Shown here one piece after another: positions 51,145-61,144 of a stretch of 64,000 nucleotides of DNA (its first letter is position 1; every line of letters starts with the position of its first letter). Source of the DNA: Comamonas sp. (lineage in GTDB: Bacteria > Pseudomonadota > Gammaproteobacteria > Burkholderiales > Burkholderiaceae_C). The stretch lies in NCBI GenBank assembly GCA_031277805.1, contig JAITLR010000006.1, positions 1-64,000 on the forward strand, given 5' to 3'. The position numbers were made by a program, and so were the translations under genes. The notes beneath the pieces were generated by a model. The model had not been told where the DNA came from. It did not search any database and saw nothing but the letters and a program-made list of their open reading frames with translations.

Positions 51145-53259
51145 ATGCGAACCTCTTCACGATATGTACTCACCAGCGTCTGCATCGCCGCTCTGACGGC
51201 CTGCGGTGGCGGCGGCGGCTCAGGCTCTTCCGCCCCCGACAACGGCTCGAATACAGCCAAGGACGCCACTGTCCAGACCTTCAACATCGGTGGAGCAGCA
51301 TTCACCGGCGCCACGGTCACGGTCACTGACGCCACCGGCAAGGAGGTCGGCACCTGCGGCCCGGTCAAGGACGATGGCAAGTGCGACATCACCATTCCCG
51401 CTTCGGCCAACGCAAAGGCTCCGCTGATCATAGTCGCCAGTCGTACCGTCAACGGTGAGGCCGAGCGCCTGGTAAGCATGCTTGGCGACGTCACCAGCAC
51501 CGAGGTCAAGGTCACCCCCATCACCACGCTCATCGCCGCGCTGCTCAGCCCCTCCGGCAATCCAGGCAACCTCGCTTCGGAAGTTGCTGGCGGCACGGCC
51601 GTCGTGACCCCCGCCGCCATTCAGGCTCAGGCAGACAAGGTGCAGACTATCCTCGCACCACTGCTGGAAGCCGCTGGCGTGAAGAACGAAAACCCGCTTG
51701 CGGGCGGCTTCGTCCCCGATGGTACGGGCTACGACCGGCTGCTGGATGCGCTGCTGGTTACCATCACGCCCGCCAGTGCCACAGCCAGCAATATCGAGGT
51801 GGCCGTGCGCGGAACGGACAAGGTCAGCACTTTCACCAGCCAGGACAGTGCGCCACCAGCGCTACAGGCAGTAGACACTGCGACCCTGCCCAAAGAAGGT
51901 ATGTCCCTCAAGATCACGGCATTCCTCAAGCAGATGACGGACTGCTACGCACTGCCCATCGACCAGCGCGTGAGCGTGCCGGTGAACAACAACGGTAATG
52001 CCACCGGCGATGCCAGCGCGGTATCCGCTCCCGCCTGCAAGGCCGTCTTCTCGGGAGAGGATCCTGTCGCCTACCTCAGCAACGGCTCGCGCGTCGGGCG
52101 TGATGCCAGCAACAACGGCTCCTTCGCAGGCATGTTCCGCACCGGGGCCACCCGCGTGAAATTCGACATGGGCGCCTATGAGTTCACGCGCGCCAACGGC
52201 GATCTGGTGATCTCCTACCGCAACGTCGATACGCAAGGGGTCGAGGCTTTCGATCAAATCGTCGTGCGCGAGGACAATGACGGCAAGTTGCGCGCCATCG
52301 GCAACCAGTACCAATACTCCGGAGGCGTGAATGCGTATCACCAGTTGCGCATGTTCCCCACACTCAACCAGTTGGGCTACAGCTACTACAGCACCGGCTA
52401 TTCCCTGAACGTGAACAACGAGACGGAAGCCGGACAACTTAAATTCGACCGAGTAGAAGTGAGCGCCCCGGACGGCACGACTCTGACGCTCTGGCCTGAT
52501 GTAGGCTATACCAGCCTGAACTTCAAGCGCGCCGACGGTCGAGTCTCCGGTACCAGTTTCCTTCGGCTGGCCACGTCCTATATGGCCACTCCGCCCAGCT
52601 CACTCCAACCTCAGGATTTCGAGCCCAGCATGAAGTTTGCGAAGCCCGCATTCACAGAGGAGCAACTGACTCAGGCCACAACCCAGGGCGTGTGGACCTT
52701 CCGCTACTTTCTGCGCGGCAACACAGGCTCCACATCGGATGCCACGCAGACCTACCGTACCCGTGCCCGCGCCCTGACACTGAGCGAACTCAAGCAAAAA
52801 AGCTTTGCGGAACTCAGCAACCAATTCAAGACCGAGGCTTTCGCCGACGCTGTCCCCGATCTCCCTGGCAATGGAGCCAAGGCAGGGACCCTGCCCATGT
52901 ATTCCGCCGCTGATGGTCCTCAGCCAGCGCTCATTACCGTGGACGGCGGCGGCGACGCCTGGACTGTACCCACCAGTGCAATGCCGCCCACACGTGTCAC
53001 TCTGTTCGGCTCCTGGTTCGGCAACACGCGCACTGGTTTCAATCACACAACACGCGTGGCACCAACCGCCCGCACTGCCACCATCACCTGCACGCCTTTC
53101 ATTGGAGGCAGCAGCAATGGCACCGACCCGTGTGCAGCTGGCAGCGCTGGAGCCTATGGTCAGAACGCCTATGCCACCGACCTCCAGTTGAACGGCACGG
53201 CCAAGGATGGCCGCGTATTCAGCTCGCACTATGCGACCTACAAATTGATCCTGAACTGA
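51145..53259 (+). CDS. Large lipoprotein of unknown function
   Basis: Lipobox LTAC followed by GGGGGSGSS; 704 aa with no recognised enzyme motif. Confidence 0.75.
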   Translation: MRTSSRYVLTSVCIAALTACGGGGGSGSSAPDNGSNTAKDATVQTFNIGGAAFTGATVTVTDATGKEVGTCGPVKDDGKCDITIPASANAKAPLIIVASRTVNGEAERLVSMLGDVTSTEVKVTPITTLIAALLSPSGNPGNLASEVAGGTAVVTPAAIQAQADKVQTILAPLLEAAGVKNENPLAGGFVPDGTGYDRLLDALLVTITPASATASNIEVAVRGTDKVSTFTSQDSAPPALQAVDTATLPKEGMSLKITAFLKQMTDCYALPIDQRVSVPVNNNGNATGDASAVSAPACKAVFSGEDPVAYLSNGSRVGRDASNNGSFAGMFRTGATRVKFDMGAYEFTRANGDLVISYRNVDTQGVEAFDQIVVREDNDGKLRAIGNQYQYSGGVNAYHQLRMFPTLNQLGYSYYSTGYSLNVNNETEAGQLKFDRVEVSAPDGTTLTLWPDVGYTSLNFKRADGRVSGTSFLRLATSYMATPPSSLQPQDFEPSMKFAKPAFTEEQLTQATTQGVWTFRYFLRGNTGSTSDATQTYRTRARALTLSELKQKSFAELSNQFKTEAFADAVPDLPGNGAKAGTLPMYSAADGPQPALITVDGGGDAWTVPTSAMPPTRVTLFGSWFGNTRTGFNHTTRVAPTARTATITCTPFIGGSSNGTDPCAAGSAGAYGQNAYATDLQLNGTAKDGRVFSSHYATYKLILN

Positions 53260-53281
53260 GCGCCTAGCCCAACGCTCCCCG

Positions 53282-53312
53282 AAAAGCCCGCAACTGCGGG
53301 CTTTTCATTTTT
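53282..53312. terminator. Rho-independent terminator
   Basis: AAAAGCCCGCA-ac-TGCGGGCTTTTcattttt after the lipoprotein gene. Confidence 0.85.
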
Positions 53313-53329
53313 GTAAGGGTTGCAACGCA

Positions 53330-54397
53330 CTACGCCTTGGTCTGCCCCTCGGAGGCACCCGCCGCCGGCGTGCCGCAGGCATGGCAAAAGCGCGAGAAGG
53401 CGCTCTTGCGCGTTTGGCAATGGCCACAGTGGTCGAACAGGCCGATGCCGCAGTGCGGACAGAAGTCGATCTCGGTGTTCTTGAGGTCTACCGGACGCTC
53501 GCAGCCCGGGCACACGCTCTTGGACAGCCGCTCCAGCGCCACGTCGTAGCTGAGTTCCTCACGGCGCTGCACTTCGGGCATGGCCTCGCGCTGCTTTTGC
53601 TTTTCCAGATAGCGATTGAGCGCAATGATGGCGTATCGGCCCAGCAGCACCGTGACCACGATGCCCACGATGTAGCGCACATAGCCGCCGTAATCGGGCA
53701 GGTAGGGGACCAGTTCCACAAAGAAGGCGAACAGCGCGAAGAAGATGAAGCCCCAGACAAAAGGCCACCAGGTACTCTTGCGCTGCCTGACAAACAACCA
53801 ACCCGCAACCACCAGCAAGGGCAAGGTGATCGCCAGGCGGTAGAGGAAGACACGCAGTTCGCTGGCACGCATGGCCGATTGCCACTGCGGGTATGCCGCA
53901 TCACGCAGCTGGCTCATCTCCACTTCCGCGTTAGAGACCGCCTGCGAAGCTTCCAGATTGGTCTGCTCCTGCTTTTCCAGCTCCTCGCGGGCCTTGTTTT
54001 CGGCCTGTTTGATGGCATCAAGTGCCTTGGTGCGGGCCAGCAGTTCCGCATCCTGCTCGGGCCGCTCGGTCGCGCGGCGCGTGGACACCCAGTTCTCGAA
54101 CGTGTCGCGCGCGGACTGATAGCGAGCTCTTTCGGCATCGTATTTGAGCTGCGCCTTGTCACGCTCCCGCCCCGTCTGATGGGCCAGAGCCTGCGCCTTG
54201 TTGATTGCCGCCTGCACACGCTGTGCATCGGCATCGGGAATGAAATGCTCAATCTCCAGCGCCGTATTGGGCTGCGGCAGATTGCCGACAACCAGGCTGC
54301 CCAGTCCGATCAGAAAAAAGGCAAAGGCCGCAGCCACCAGCCACAGGCCGCGGCGAAACCATTTTTCCGGCAATCGCAGGGATTTACTCATATTCAA
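53330..54397 (-). CDS. Membrane protein with coiled coil and C-terminal zinc ribbons
   Basis: TM helices plus CPGCERPVDLKNTEIDFCPHCGIGLFDHCGHCQTRKSAFSRFCHACG. Confidence 0.75.
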   Translation of the reverse strand: MNMSKSLRLPEKWFRRGLWLVAAAFAFFLIGLGSLVVGNLPQPNTALEIEHFIPDADAQRVQAAINKAQALAHQTGRERDKAQLKYDAERARYQSARDTFENWVSTRRATERPEQDAELLARTKALDAIKQAENKAREELEKQEQTNLEASQAVSNAEVEMSQLRDAAYPQWQSAMRASELRVFLYRLAITLPLLVVAGWLFVRQRKSTWWPFVWGFIFFALFAFFVELVPYLPDYGGYVRYIVGIVVTVLLGRYAIIALNRYLEKQKQREAMPEVQRREELSYDVALERLSKSVCPGCERPVDLKNTEIDFCPHCGIGLFDHCGHCQTRKSAFSRFCHACGTPAAGASEGQTKA

Positions 54398-54409
54398 TCA
54401 CTCCTCAAT

Positions 54410-54465
54410 CCATAGCTGAAAGCGCATGTATCCAATGCGCTAGAGGCTGGGTTTCTTCAAATTCA
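54410..54465 (+). repeat. Repeat family B copy 8
   Basis: CATAGCTGAAAGCGCATGTATCCAATGCGCTAGAGGCTGGGTTTCTTC. Confidence 0.75.
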
Positions 54466-55311
54466 GCGGACTTCCCGCACCTCGGATGCCAGCTGCGCCC
54501 TCTGCAGCCAGCGGGTCACGGAATCCACGGTCACCGTTTCGATTCGGCTGGCATAGCGCTTGTCATTGGGATGGTCGTCGAATGCAATATTGGCCGCAGT
54601 CATGCGACCGCCAAGCCTGGAGAACGCGCGAATAATCAGCACACCGGGTTCATAGCCCTGGCTTTGCAGCCAGCTCTGGGCCTGCGCCCGATTCTGGATG
54701 CTGGCGGGGCTCATCGCCGCGGCCAGTGTCTCCGTCGCCCACTGGTTGGACTGCTGATATTTCTGCCCCCAGGCATAACTGACCATGCTGTAGGGCTCGT
54801 TTTGCAGACGCAGCACCGTAGGCTGGGTCAGAAAACTCCACAGCGCCTTCTGCACGGCTGGCGAGGGAATCTGAATACCGGCCGTATAGCTCCACATATC
54901 GTCGAGGAAGAACTCACCCAGGCCCTGGCGATAGACATGACCACCTGCCGTGCCACACTCATTGAGCTTGTGCGCCACACGCCATATTCCCTCAGGGGTG
55001 CGATAGGCCCAGCCGTAATGGGAATATTTGAGATCGTACTTGCTCAGGTCCTGGCCTTCTCGCGCCAACAGCACGACCTGGGTGCCGTTCTTCTTGTATT
55101 CGGCATCCAGTGCCTTGGCGGTGTTCAGCGCCAGATTCAAGCCCTTGCTCATGGTCTCGGCCGTCAAGGGCTTGTTCTCGCAGCTCCGACCTGCATGGGC
55201 CGAGCCGGTCCATGCAACCAGGGTAGCCCCCAGCACCAGCAAAGCGGTACGGGACAAAGACTGGTGGCGGTTCTGCGCGGGCAGCATGGCATGCACGGCG
55301 GGATGTTTCAT
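54463..55311 (-). CDS. DUF2145-like secreted protein
   Basis: Signal peptide ending SAHAG; GWAYRTPEGIWRVAHKLNECGTAGGHVYRQGLGEFFLDDMWSY. Confidence 0.65.
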   Translation of the reverse strand: MKHPAVHAMLPAQNRHQSLSRTALLVLGATLVAWTGSAHAGRSCENKPLTAETMSKGLNLALNTAKALDAEYKKNGTQVVLLAREGQDLSKYDLKYSHYGWAYRTPEGIWRVAHKLNECGTAGGHVYRQGLGEFFLDDMWSYTAGIQIPSPAVQKALWSFLTQPTVLRLQNEPYSMVSYAWGQKYQQSNQWATETLAAAMSPASIQNRAQAQSWLQSQGYEPGVLIIRAFSRLGGRMTAANIAFDDHPNDKRYASRIETVTVDSVTRWLQRAQLASEVREVR

Positions 55312-55325
55312 GGCGACCTCCGCGT

Positions 55326-55823
55326 TTACAGACGTTCGTTGTGCATCAGCGCCTTGCCGATTTCATTGGGAATGAAAGCCAGCACCTTGCCTGCAGCGGA
55401 AAGAATCACGCCGGCACCGATCACACTGGTCTGCACCACCGTACCTACGCCCACCGACAATGCGCCAGCCGCCTGCCCCGAAACCTTGACCACGGCAGAA
55501 GTTCCATCCGCCACATTCTTGAGCACATAACTCACGCCTTCGGCGCTGGATTCCACCGCCTCAATCACCACAGAGGCGCCAGCAGCAGACAGGAAAAGGG
55601 GAATAGCCACGGCATGCTCCGATCCTCCACCGGAGGCTGCAGCGACCACCGATGCCACGGGCAGAGCCGACAGCACCAGAGAAGCCTCGCTTTGTGCATG
55701 AGCACTACCGCCGCCCAGCAATGCACAGGCCATGCCAAACGCACACAGACTGTTGCGCAAAGGGCGGATCAGGGTCGAGGTTGAAATCACTGAAGGCTCC
55801 CGGTTGTTGTTGAAATCTGTCAC
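55326..55823 (-). CDS. STM0539-like hydrophobic secreted protein
   Basis: Signal peptide; Ala/Val-rich SLVLSALPVASVVAAASGGGSEHAVAIPLFLSAAG. Confidence 0.5.
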   Translation of the reverse strand: MTDFNNNREPSVISTSTLIRPLRNSLCAFGMACALLGGGSAHAQSEASLVLSALPVASVVAAASGGGSEHAVAIPLFLSAAGASVVIEAVESSAEGVSYVLKNVADGTSAVVKVSGQAAGALSVGVGTVVQTSVIGAGVILSAAGKVLAFIPNEIGKALMHNERL

Positions 55824-55994
55824 CGCCTTGTTGCGGCAACAGATGAATCATCGATGCCCCCACAGCAAAGCACATGGTGTTTTGTCAAAATCAGCGTGTT
55901 GCTGCGCTTGCAGTATCTTGAATCGATACTTTGTTGTGGGCTGACGCCAGGGCAACATCTTGCCTCGATCCACGGCCCATCACTATCAACCATC

Positions 55995-56744
55995 ATGAAC
56001 CCCATCATGCGGACCTTTACCTGCGGCCCTGCACTGGCTGTCGCCGCAGCCCTGACCTTGGGCACCAGCAACGGCTGGGCCCAGGACGATATCGCCCTGG
56101 CATTCTCGAAGATGAGCACCGGCCCCTTGCCCGCCCCTTGGCACTTTGCCACCTTGCCCGGCAAAAACGCCACCGAGTTCACCGTGGCCGAGGTTGACGG
56201 CCAGCATGTGCTGCGCGTCGCCACCCAGGATGCCTATGGCAATATGGTTCATACCCTGCACCAGCCGCCTTCGGCCAGCCCGCAGCTGCAGTGGCGCTGG
56301 CGTGTCGACCACCTGGTGGAAAAGGCCGATATCAGCCGCAAGGCGGGCGACGACTCAGCACTCAAGCTCTGCGTGTCTTTTGACTTTGACAAATCACAGC
56401 TGGGCCTGGGCGAACGCACCAAACTGCGCCTGGGCAAGATCAGCACGGGAGAAGACATTCCAGCAGAAACGCTTTGCTATGTCTGGGACAACAAGCAGGC
56501 CATTGGTAGCACCCAGCACAATGCGTTCACCCATCGTATGCGTTACATCGTGCTGCAAAGCGGCGAGCAGCACCTGGGCCAATGGGTGACGGAGCAGCGC
56601 AATCTGGCGGCCGATTATGCCCAGATCTTTGGTGATGAATCCAGCGCCATGCCCATGCTGATCGGCATCACCATCTCCGCCGATTCGGACAACACCCACG
56701 GCAGTGGTCTGGCCTATATGGGTGACATCCATCTGCAGCCTTAA
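55995..56744 (+). CDS. DUF3047-like secreted protein
   Basis: Signal peptide; LQWRWRVDHLVEKADISRKAGDDSALKLCVSFDFD, LCYVWDNKQAIGS. Confidence 0.75.
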   Translation: MNPIMRTFTCGPALAVAAALTLGTSNGWAQDDIALAFSKMSTGPLPAPWHFATLPGKNATEFTVAEVDGQHVLRVATQDAYGNMVHTLHQPPSASPQLQWRWRVDHLVEKADISRKAGDDSALKLCVSFDFDKSQLGLGERTKLRLGKISTGEDIPAETLCYVWDNKQAIGSTQHNAFTHRMRYIVLQSGEQHLGQWVTEQRNLAADYAQIFGDESSAMPMLIGITISADSDNTHGSGLAYMGDIHLQP

Positions 56745-56770
56745 GAGCGTGTTTACGATCTCAGGGCCTT

Positions 56771-58738
56771 TCAGCTCTTGTGCAGCAGATCCGCCACCCG
56801 CTGCTGCAGCAGGCCTGGCGTAGCCTCGAAGGCCGACACTGGCATGCCCGCTTCCAGGCCCACACGATTGAACAGACCGCGACGCAACGGCTTGACCATG
56901 GCGACATTCTTGCCTGCGCGCACTTCGATGCGGCTGAAGTAGGAGCCCCATAGATTGGTCAGCGCCATGGGGATGACAGGCACATTCAGGCCATCGTCTC
57001 TGGCTCGTTCAAGGATCTTCATGATGCCGCCCTTGAAGGGTTGCAACTGACCATCGAAGGTAATGCCCCCTTCAGGGAAGATGGCCAGCAGATCGCCCTC
57101 ACGCAACACCTCTGCAGCACGCGCAAACGCGGCTTCATAGGTCGCTGGGTCTTCCTTGTGCGGAGCGATCGGGATCGCCTTGGCCAGCTTGAACAGCCAG
57201 CCCAGCACCGGCGCCTGGAAGATGCGGTGGTCCATCACAAAGTGGATGGGCCTGGGGCTGGCCGCCATGAGCAGGATGGCGTCGACAAAACTCACATGGT
57301 TGCAAACCAGCACGGCCGCGCCATCGCGCGGGATATGCTCGTCACCACGCACCTTGAAGCGATAGACGAAGTGGGTGATGACCCAAGCCACAAAGCGCAG
57401 CAGATATTCGGGCACCAGCAGGAACACATAGAGCGCCACGATGGCATTGGCAATGCCGGTGATCAGAAACACCTGGGGAATGCTGCAGCCCGCGGCCAGC
57501 AAGGCTCCGGCCAGCACGGCCGAGGCAATCATGAACAGTGCGTTCAGGATATTGTTGGCCGCGATGATGCGAGCGCGGTGCGTGGGCTGGCTGCGCATCT
57601 GGATCAGCGCATACATGGGCACGCTGTAAATGCCCGCCGACAAGGCCAGCATGCCCAGGTCGAACATCACGCGCCAGTGTTTGGTCTGCGCAAAAAAGGC
57701 GCCTACGCCCATCAGCTCGGATGCGGGCAACGCGCGGGTGGCAAAGTACAGATCAATGGCAAACACGCTCATGCCGATAGCACCCAGCGGTACCAGACCA
57801 ATCTCCACCTGACGACGGCTGAAGACCTCGCACAGCAGCGAGCCGATGCCGATGCCGACCGAGAAGATCACCAGCAGCAGCGAGGCCACATGCTCATCAC
57901 CATGCAGCACCTCCTTGGCGAAGCTGGGAAACTGCGAGAGAAACACCGCGCCAAAGAACCACATCCAGCTGATGCCCAGCAGCGAGCGGAACACCACGGG
58001 CTGCTGACGCGCGAGTTGGAGGTTGCGCCAGGTTTCGGTGAACGGATTCCAGTTGATGACCAGCCCTGGATCGGTGGCCGGCGCATGGGGAATGAACTGC
58101 GCGCAGATGCGGCCCACGACCGCTATCGCCACGCAGGCCATGGCAACCTGCATATGACCGACCTGCGGCACGGCGATCAGCAGGCCGCCAGCGACCTGAC
58201 CCAGCAGGATGGCGACAAACGTGCCCATCTCCACCATGCCGTTGCCACCCGTGAGTTCGCGATCGTTGAGCACCTGGGGCAGATAGGCAAACTTGACGGG
58301 GCCGAACAGCGTGGAGTGCAGCCCCATGAGAAACACGCACAGCAGCAGCACCGGTACATTGGCCTGAACAAAGCCCCAGGCTGCAATCAGCATGATGACG
58401 ATCTCAAGATTCTTGACCAGACGGAACATGCGGGTCTTGTCCCACTTGTCGGTCAGTTGGCCTGAAGTGGCCGAAAACAGCAGATAGGGCAGTGTGAACA
58501 GCGCACCAATCACCAGTCCGGCCATGGAAGGTGGCAGCCACGAGACGCTGAGCTGATAGGTCACCATCACCGTGAAGGCGAACTTGAACAGATTGTCGTT
58601 ACCTGCACCGGCAAACTGCGTCCAGAAAAACGGCGCAAAGCGGCGCTGGCCCAGCAGGGCAAACTGATTGGGATGCGAATCCGGGTGCGAGTGCAGCTCT
58701 GTAACAGCTGTCGCCTCGCTGGCTGGTGTTGAATTCAT
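56771..58738 (-). CDS. MFS transporter (LplT-like) fused to 1-acylglycerol-3-phosphate acyltransferase (PlsC-like)
   Basis: N-terminal MFS (LPYLLFSATSGQLTDKWDKTRMFRLVKN) and C-terminal PlsC motifs (VLVCNHVSFVDAILL, IFPEGGIT). Confidence 0.88.
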   Translation of the reverse strand: MNSTPASEATAVTELHSHPDSHPNQFALLGQRRFAPFFWTQFAGAGNDNLFKFAFTVMVTYQLSVSWLPPSMAGLVIGALFTLPYLLFSATSGQLTDKWDKTRMFRLVKNLEIVIMLIAAWGFVQANVPVLLLCVFLMGLHSTLFGPVKFAYLPQVLNDRELTGGNGMVEMGTFVAILLGQVAGGLLIAVPQVGHMQVAMACVAIAVVGRICAQFIPHAPATDPGLVINWNPFTETWRNLQLARQQPVVFRSLLGISWMWFFGAVFLSQFPSFAKEVLHGDEHVASLLLVIFSVGIGIGSLLCEVFSRRQVEIGLVPLGAIGMSVFAIDLYFATRALPASELMGVGAFFAQTKHWRVMFDLGMLALSAGIYSVPMYALIQMRSQPTHRARIIAANNILNALFMIASAVLAGALLAAGCSIPQVFLITGIANAIVALYVFLLVPEYLLRFVAWVITHFVYRFKVRGDEHIPRDGAAVLVCNHVSFVDAILLMAASPRPIHFVMDHRIFQAPVLGWLFKLAKAIPIAPHKEDPATYEAAFARAAEVLREGDLLAIFPEGGITFDGQLQPFKGGIMKILERARDDGLNVPVIPMALTNLWGSYFSRIEVRAGKNVAMVKPLRRGLFNRVGLEAGMPVSAFEATPGLLQQRVADLLHKS

Positions 58739-58843
58739 GGGTCTCTCCCTGGTGCGCTGCAGGCATTTTGCCTATTTGCTTGCGATTTTGTGTAGGTTTT
58801 ATGCCGCAATCGCTTGATACCCTTGCGTCAGCCGCTATGAAAA

Positions 58844-59644
58844 TTACTGCTCTCGCCATTGTCGCAGCGCACTCAGCACAGGCCATGCAGCGGCGGCCGC
58901 CACCCAGTGCTTGAGGCAGTGGCCGGAGATCAGGTGGCCGCTGACATCAAAGACATCGCTGTCGGACATCTCCAGCAACTTGGCCACGGCATATAGACCG
59001 ATCACCCAACCCAGCTCCACCGGGAGCGCATGGCGACGAGGCGACACAAAGGACAGCCACAGCACCATGAGCATGCCGCCTGCCTGCACCAGAACCCAGG
59101 GCAGGACATTGCTGGTCTGCGCCCAGACCCATACGCTGGCCGGGGCAGCCAGCAGCAGCATCACCGTCGCCACGCGGGCGCTGATATCGTCGATGCGGGT
59201 CTGCACCGCCAGCCCCAGTAAACCGGCGAAAGCCACGCTCATGCCAAGACGGTCCCAGACCAGGCTCGCATCCTGCGGCGCCCAGTGATAGAAGGCCGAA
59301 CCTGCGCCCGAGCACAGCAGCCCCGCAAAAAACAAGGCGCACAGCGCTCTGGCCGTACCGCGCAACCGGCAAAGATCGGCACGCCACAGGGCTACAAAAC
59401 CGGCGAGCCCTGCCAATACAAAACCCAGATTGCTCAGGACATCGGCTGCATGTGGCAGAGCGCCCCAACTGCGCCGATCGGCAAACGCGTGATAGTGCTC
59501 GGGCTGCGCCATGCCGGGCAATACCAGTGCCAGGGTGAACAAAAAAGCCATGCCGCCGAACAGTGCAAAGCGCTGCTCCAGCGTTCCGGAGGTCTTGGGT
59601 ATCGTCATTTCCACAGTGGCAATGGTTGGGGTGTGCAGGCGCAT
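58844..59644 (-). CDS. CREST/alkaline ceramidase-like membrane protein
   Basis: DVLSNLGFVLAGLAG, CSGAGSAFYHWAPQDASLVWDRLGMSVAF, SGHCLKHWVAAAA: conserved Ser/His/Asp pattern. Confidence 0.65.
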   Translation of the reverse strand: MRLHTPTIATVEMTIPKTSGTLEQRFALFGGMAFLFTLALVLPGMAQPEHYHAFADRRSWGALPHAADVLSNLGFVLAGLAGFVALWRADLCRLRGTARALCALFFAGLLCSGAGSAFYHWAPQDASLVWDRLGMSVAFAGLLGLAVQTRIDDISARVATVMLLLAAPASVWVWAQTSNVLPWVLVQAGGMLMVLWLSFVSPRRHALPVELGWVIGLYAVAKLLEMSDSDVFDVSGHLISGHCLKHWVAAAAAWPVLSALRQWREQ

Positions 59645-59756
59645 GGCGCAGCTCCTTGTGTGATTGCCGCGCAGTATGGGAATCTGCCCGTGCTGCAGCA
59701 TCGATCTTCTACACTTGCGCTACACCGCTGCACCGTCAGTACTACAGACCGATACC

Positions 59757-60488
59757 ATGAGCACGACCGCCGACCTTGTCACCGCCATCAAAAAGGAACT
59801 CAAAGCCGCGCAGATGACCTACGCCGACCTGGCCGAGGCCATAGACATGGCTGAATCCAGCGTCAAGCGCATGCTGGCCAAGGGCGATATGCCGCTGTCG
59901 CGCATCGACGAGATCTGCCGTGCCCTGCATCTGGACTTTGCCGATCTGGCACGCAGCGTGGCCGACAGCCGCCCTCTGCTTCAGCAAATCACGCGTGAGC
60001 AAGAGATTGCCGTCGTCGCTGACCGCAAGCTGCTGCTGACGGCGATCTGCGTGCTCAGCCAGTGGACGCTGGAACAGATCGTTGCCACCTACCGTATCAG
60101 CGAGCCCGAGGGCATTGGCTATCTGGCCCAGCTGGATCGCATCGGCATCATCGAGCTGCGCCCCGGCAACCGATACAAGCTGCGCCTGGCCAAAACCTTC
60201 CGCTGGCAGACCAACGGCCCGGTCATGGATTTCTTTCGTGAAAACGCCGTGCTCGACTACTTTGGCGGTCAGTTTGCTGGCGAGGACGAGACCATGCTGC
60301 TGGTTCACGGCTCCATCGCCCCCCATCTGGCGCCCAGCTTTGTGGAGCGCATACAGCGCATAGGCCAGGATTTCTCCCAGCAGCATCTGCAGGATCAGCG
60401 CCTGGGTGCCAGCAAGATCGAGGGCTACACCCTGGTGCTGGGCATGCGCAAATGGGAACTGCCAGCTTTTGCCGCGCTGCGCCGCTGA
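59757..60488 (+). CDS. XRE/Cro-type HTH regulator
   Basis: IKKELKAAQMTYADLAEAIDMAESSVKRMLAKGDMPLSRIDEICRAL; start at MSTTADLV. Confidence 0.85.
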   Translation: MSTTADLVTAIKKELKAAQMTYADLAEAIDMAESSVKRMLAKGDMPLSRIDEICRALHLDFADLARSVADSRPLLQQITREQEIAVVADRKLLLTAICVLSQWTLEQIVATYRISEPEGIGYLAQLDRIGIIELRPGNRYKLRLAKTFRWQTNGPVMDFFRENAVLDYFGGQFAGEDETMLLVHGSIAPHLAPSFVERIQRIGQDFSQQHLQDQRLGASKIEGYTLVLGMRKWELPAFAALRR

Positions 60489-60499
60489 GCAGTCACTCC

Positions 60500-60550
60500 A
60501 AAATATGTAGCTATATGCGCTTTACCCATCTAGGTTAAAAGCCATTTATA
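60500..60550 (+). repeat. Repeat family B copy 9 (diverged)
   Basis: aaaatatGTAGCTATATGCGCTTTACCCATCTAGGTTAAAAGCCATTTA. Confidence 0.55.
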
Positions 60551-60695
60551 TACAGAATTCACCGAACAGACACACAAGATTGCAAGACTTCGCACAGCAG
60601 CAACTGCGGGTTGACGCAAGCCACCGAACATAGAGCCCAAGGGATGCCTGAGACCACACACAGGCAACCCATTCCACTCGAATCAAGGAGGCCTC

Positions 60696-61058
60696 ATGCT
60701 GACAATCCGTTCCACAGTCCAAACCGCTCTGGCTGCCAGCGCACTGGCTCTGATGAGTTTCGCCGCTCCCGCCCAGGCCCATGGAACATATGGTCCCGGC
60801 GCCAGCCAGGGGGCTTTTGTGAACGTCCAGTTCGGAGCCCCTCCCCCTCCCCGATATGAGGCCATGCCCGCACCACGCCGTGGCTATATCTGGGCCCCCG
60901 GTTACTGGGAGCCCCGCGGCCACCGTCATGTCTGGCGTGCCGGCCACTGGGTACAAGCCCGCCCCGGTTATGTGTATCGCCCGCCCACCTGGAGCCACCA
61001 TGGCGGCCGCTGGGATTACCGTGGCAGCCGCTGGGACCGCAACCCGCACCGTCGCTGA
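60696..61058 (+). CDS. YXWGXW-repeat-like small secreted protein
   Basis: Signal peptide then GYIWAPGYWEPRGHRHVWRAGHWVQARPGYVYRPPTW. Confidence 0.75.
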   Translation: MLTIRSTVQTALAASALALMSFAAPAQAHGTYGPGASQGAFVNVQFGAPPPPRYEAMPAPRRGYIWAPGYWEPRGHRHVWRAGHWVQARPGYVYRPPTWSHHGGRWDYRGSRWDRNPHRR

Positions 61059-61106
61059 TCGCTCCCTCCGCTGGCCTCCTCCGAGTCGTCACTTTCCAGC
61101 GGATTT

Positions 61107-61144
61107 CAGCCCGCACTCTTCACAGGGTGTGGGCTGTTTTTGTT
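61107..61144 (+). terminator. Rho-independent terminator
   Basis: CAGCCCGCAC...GTGTGGGCTG followed by tttttgtttt. Confidence 0.7.
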
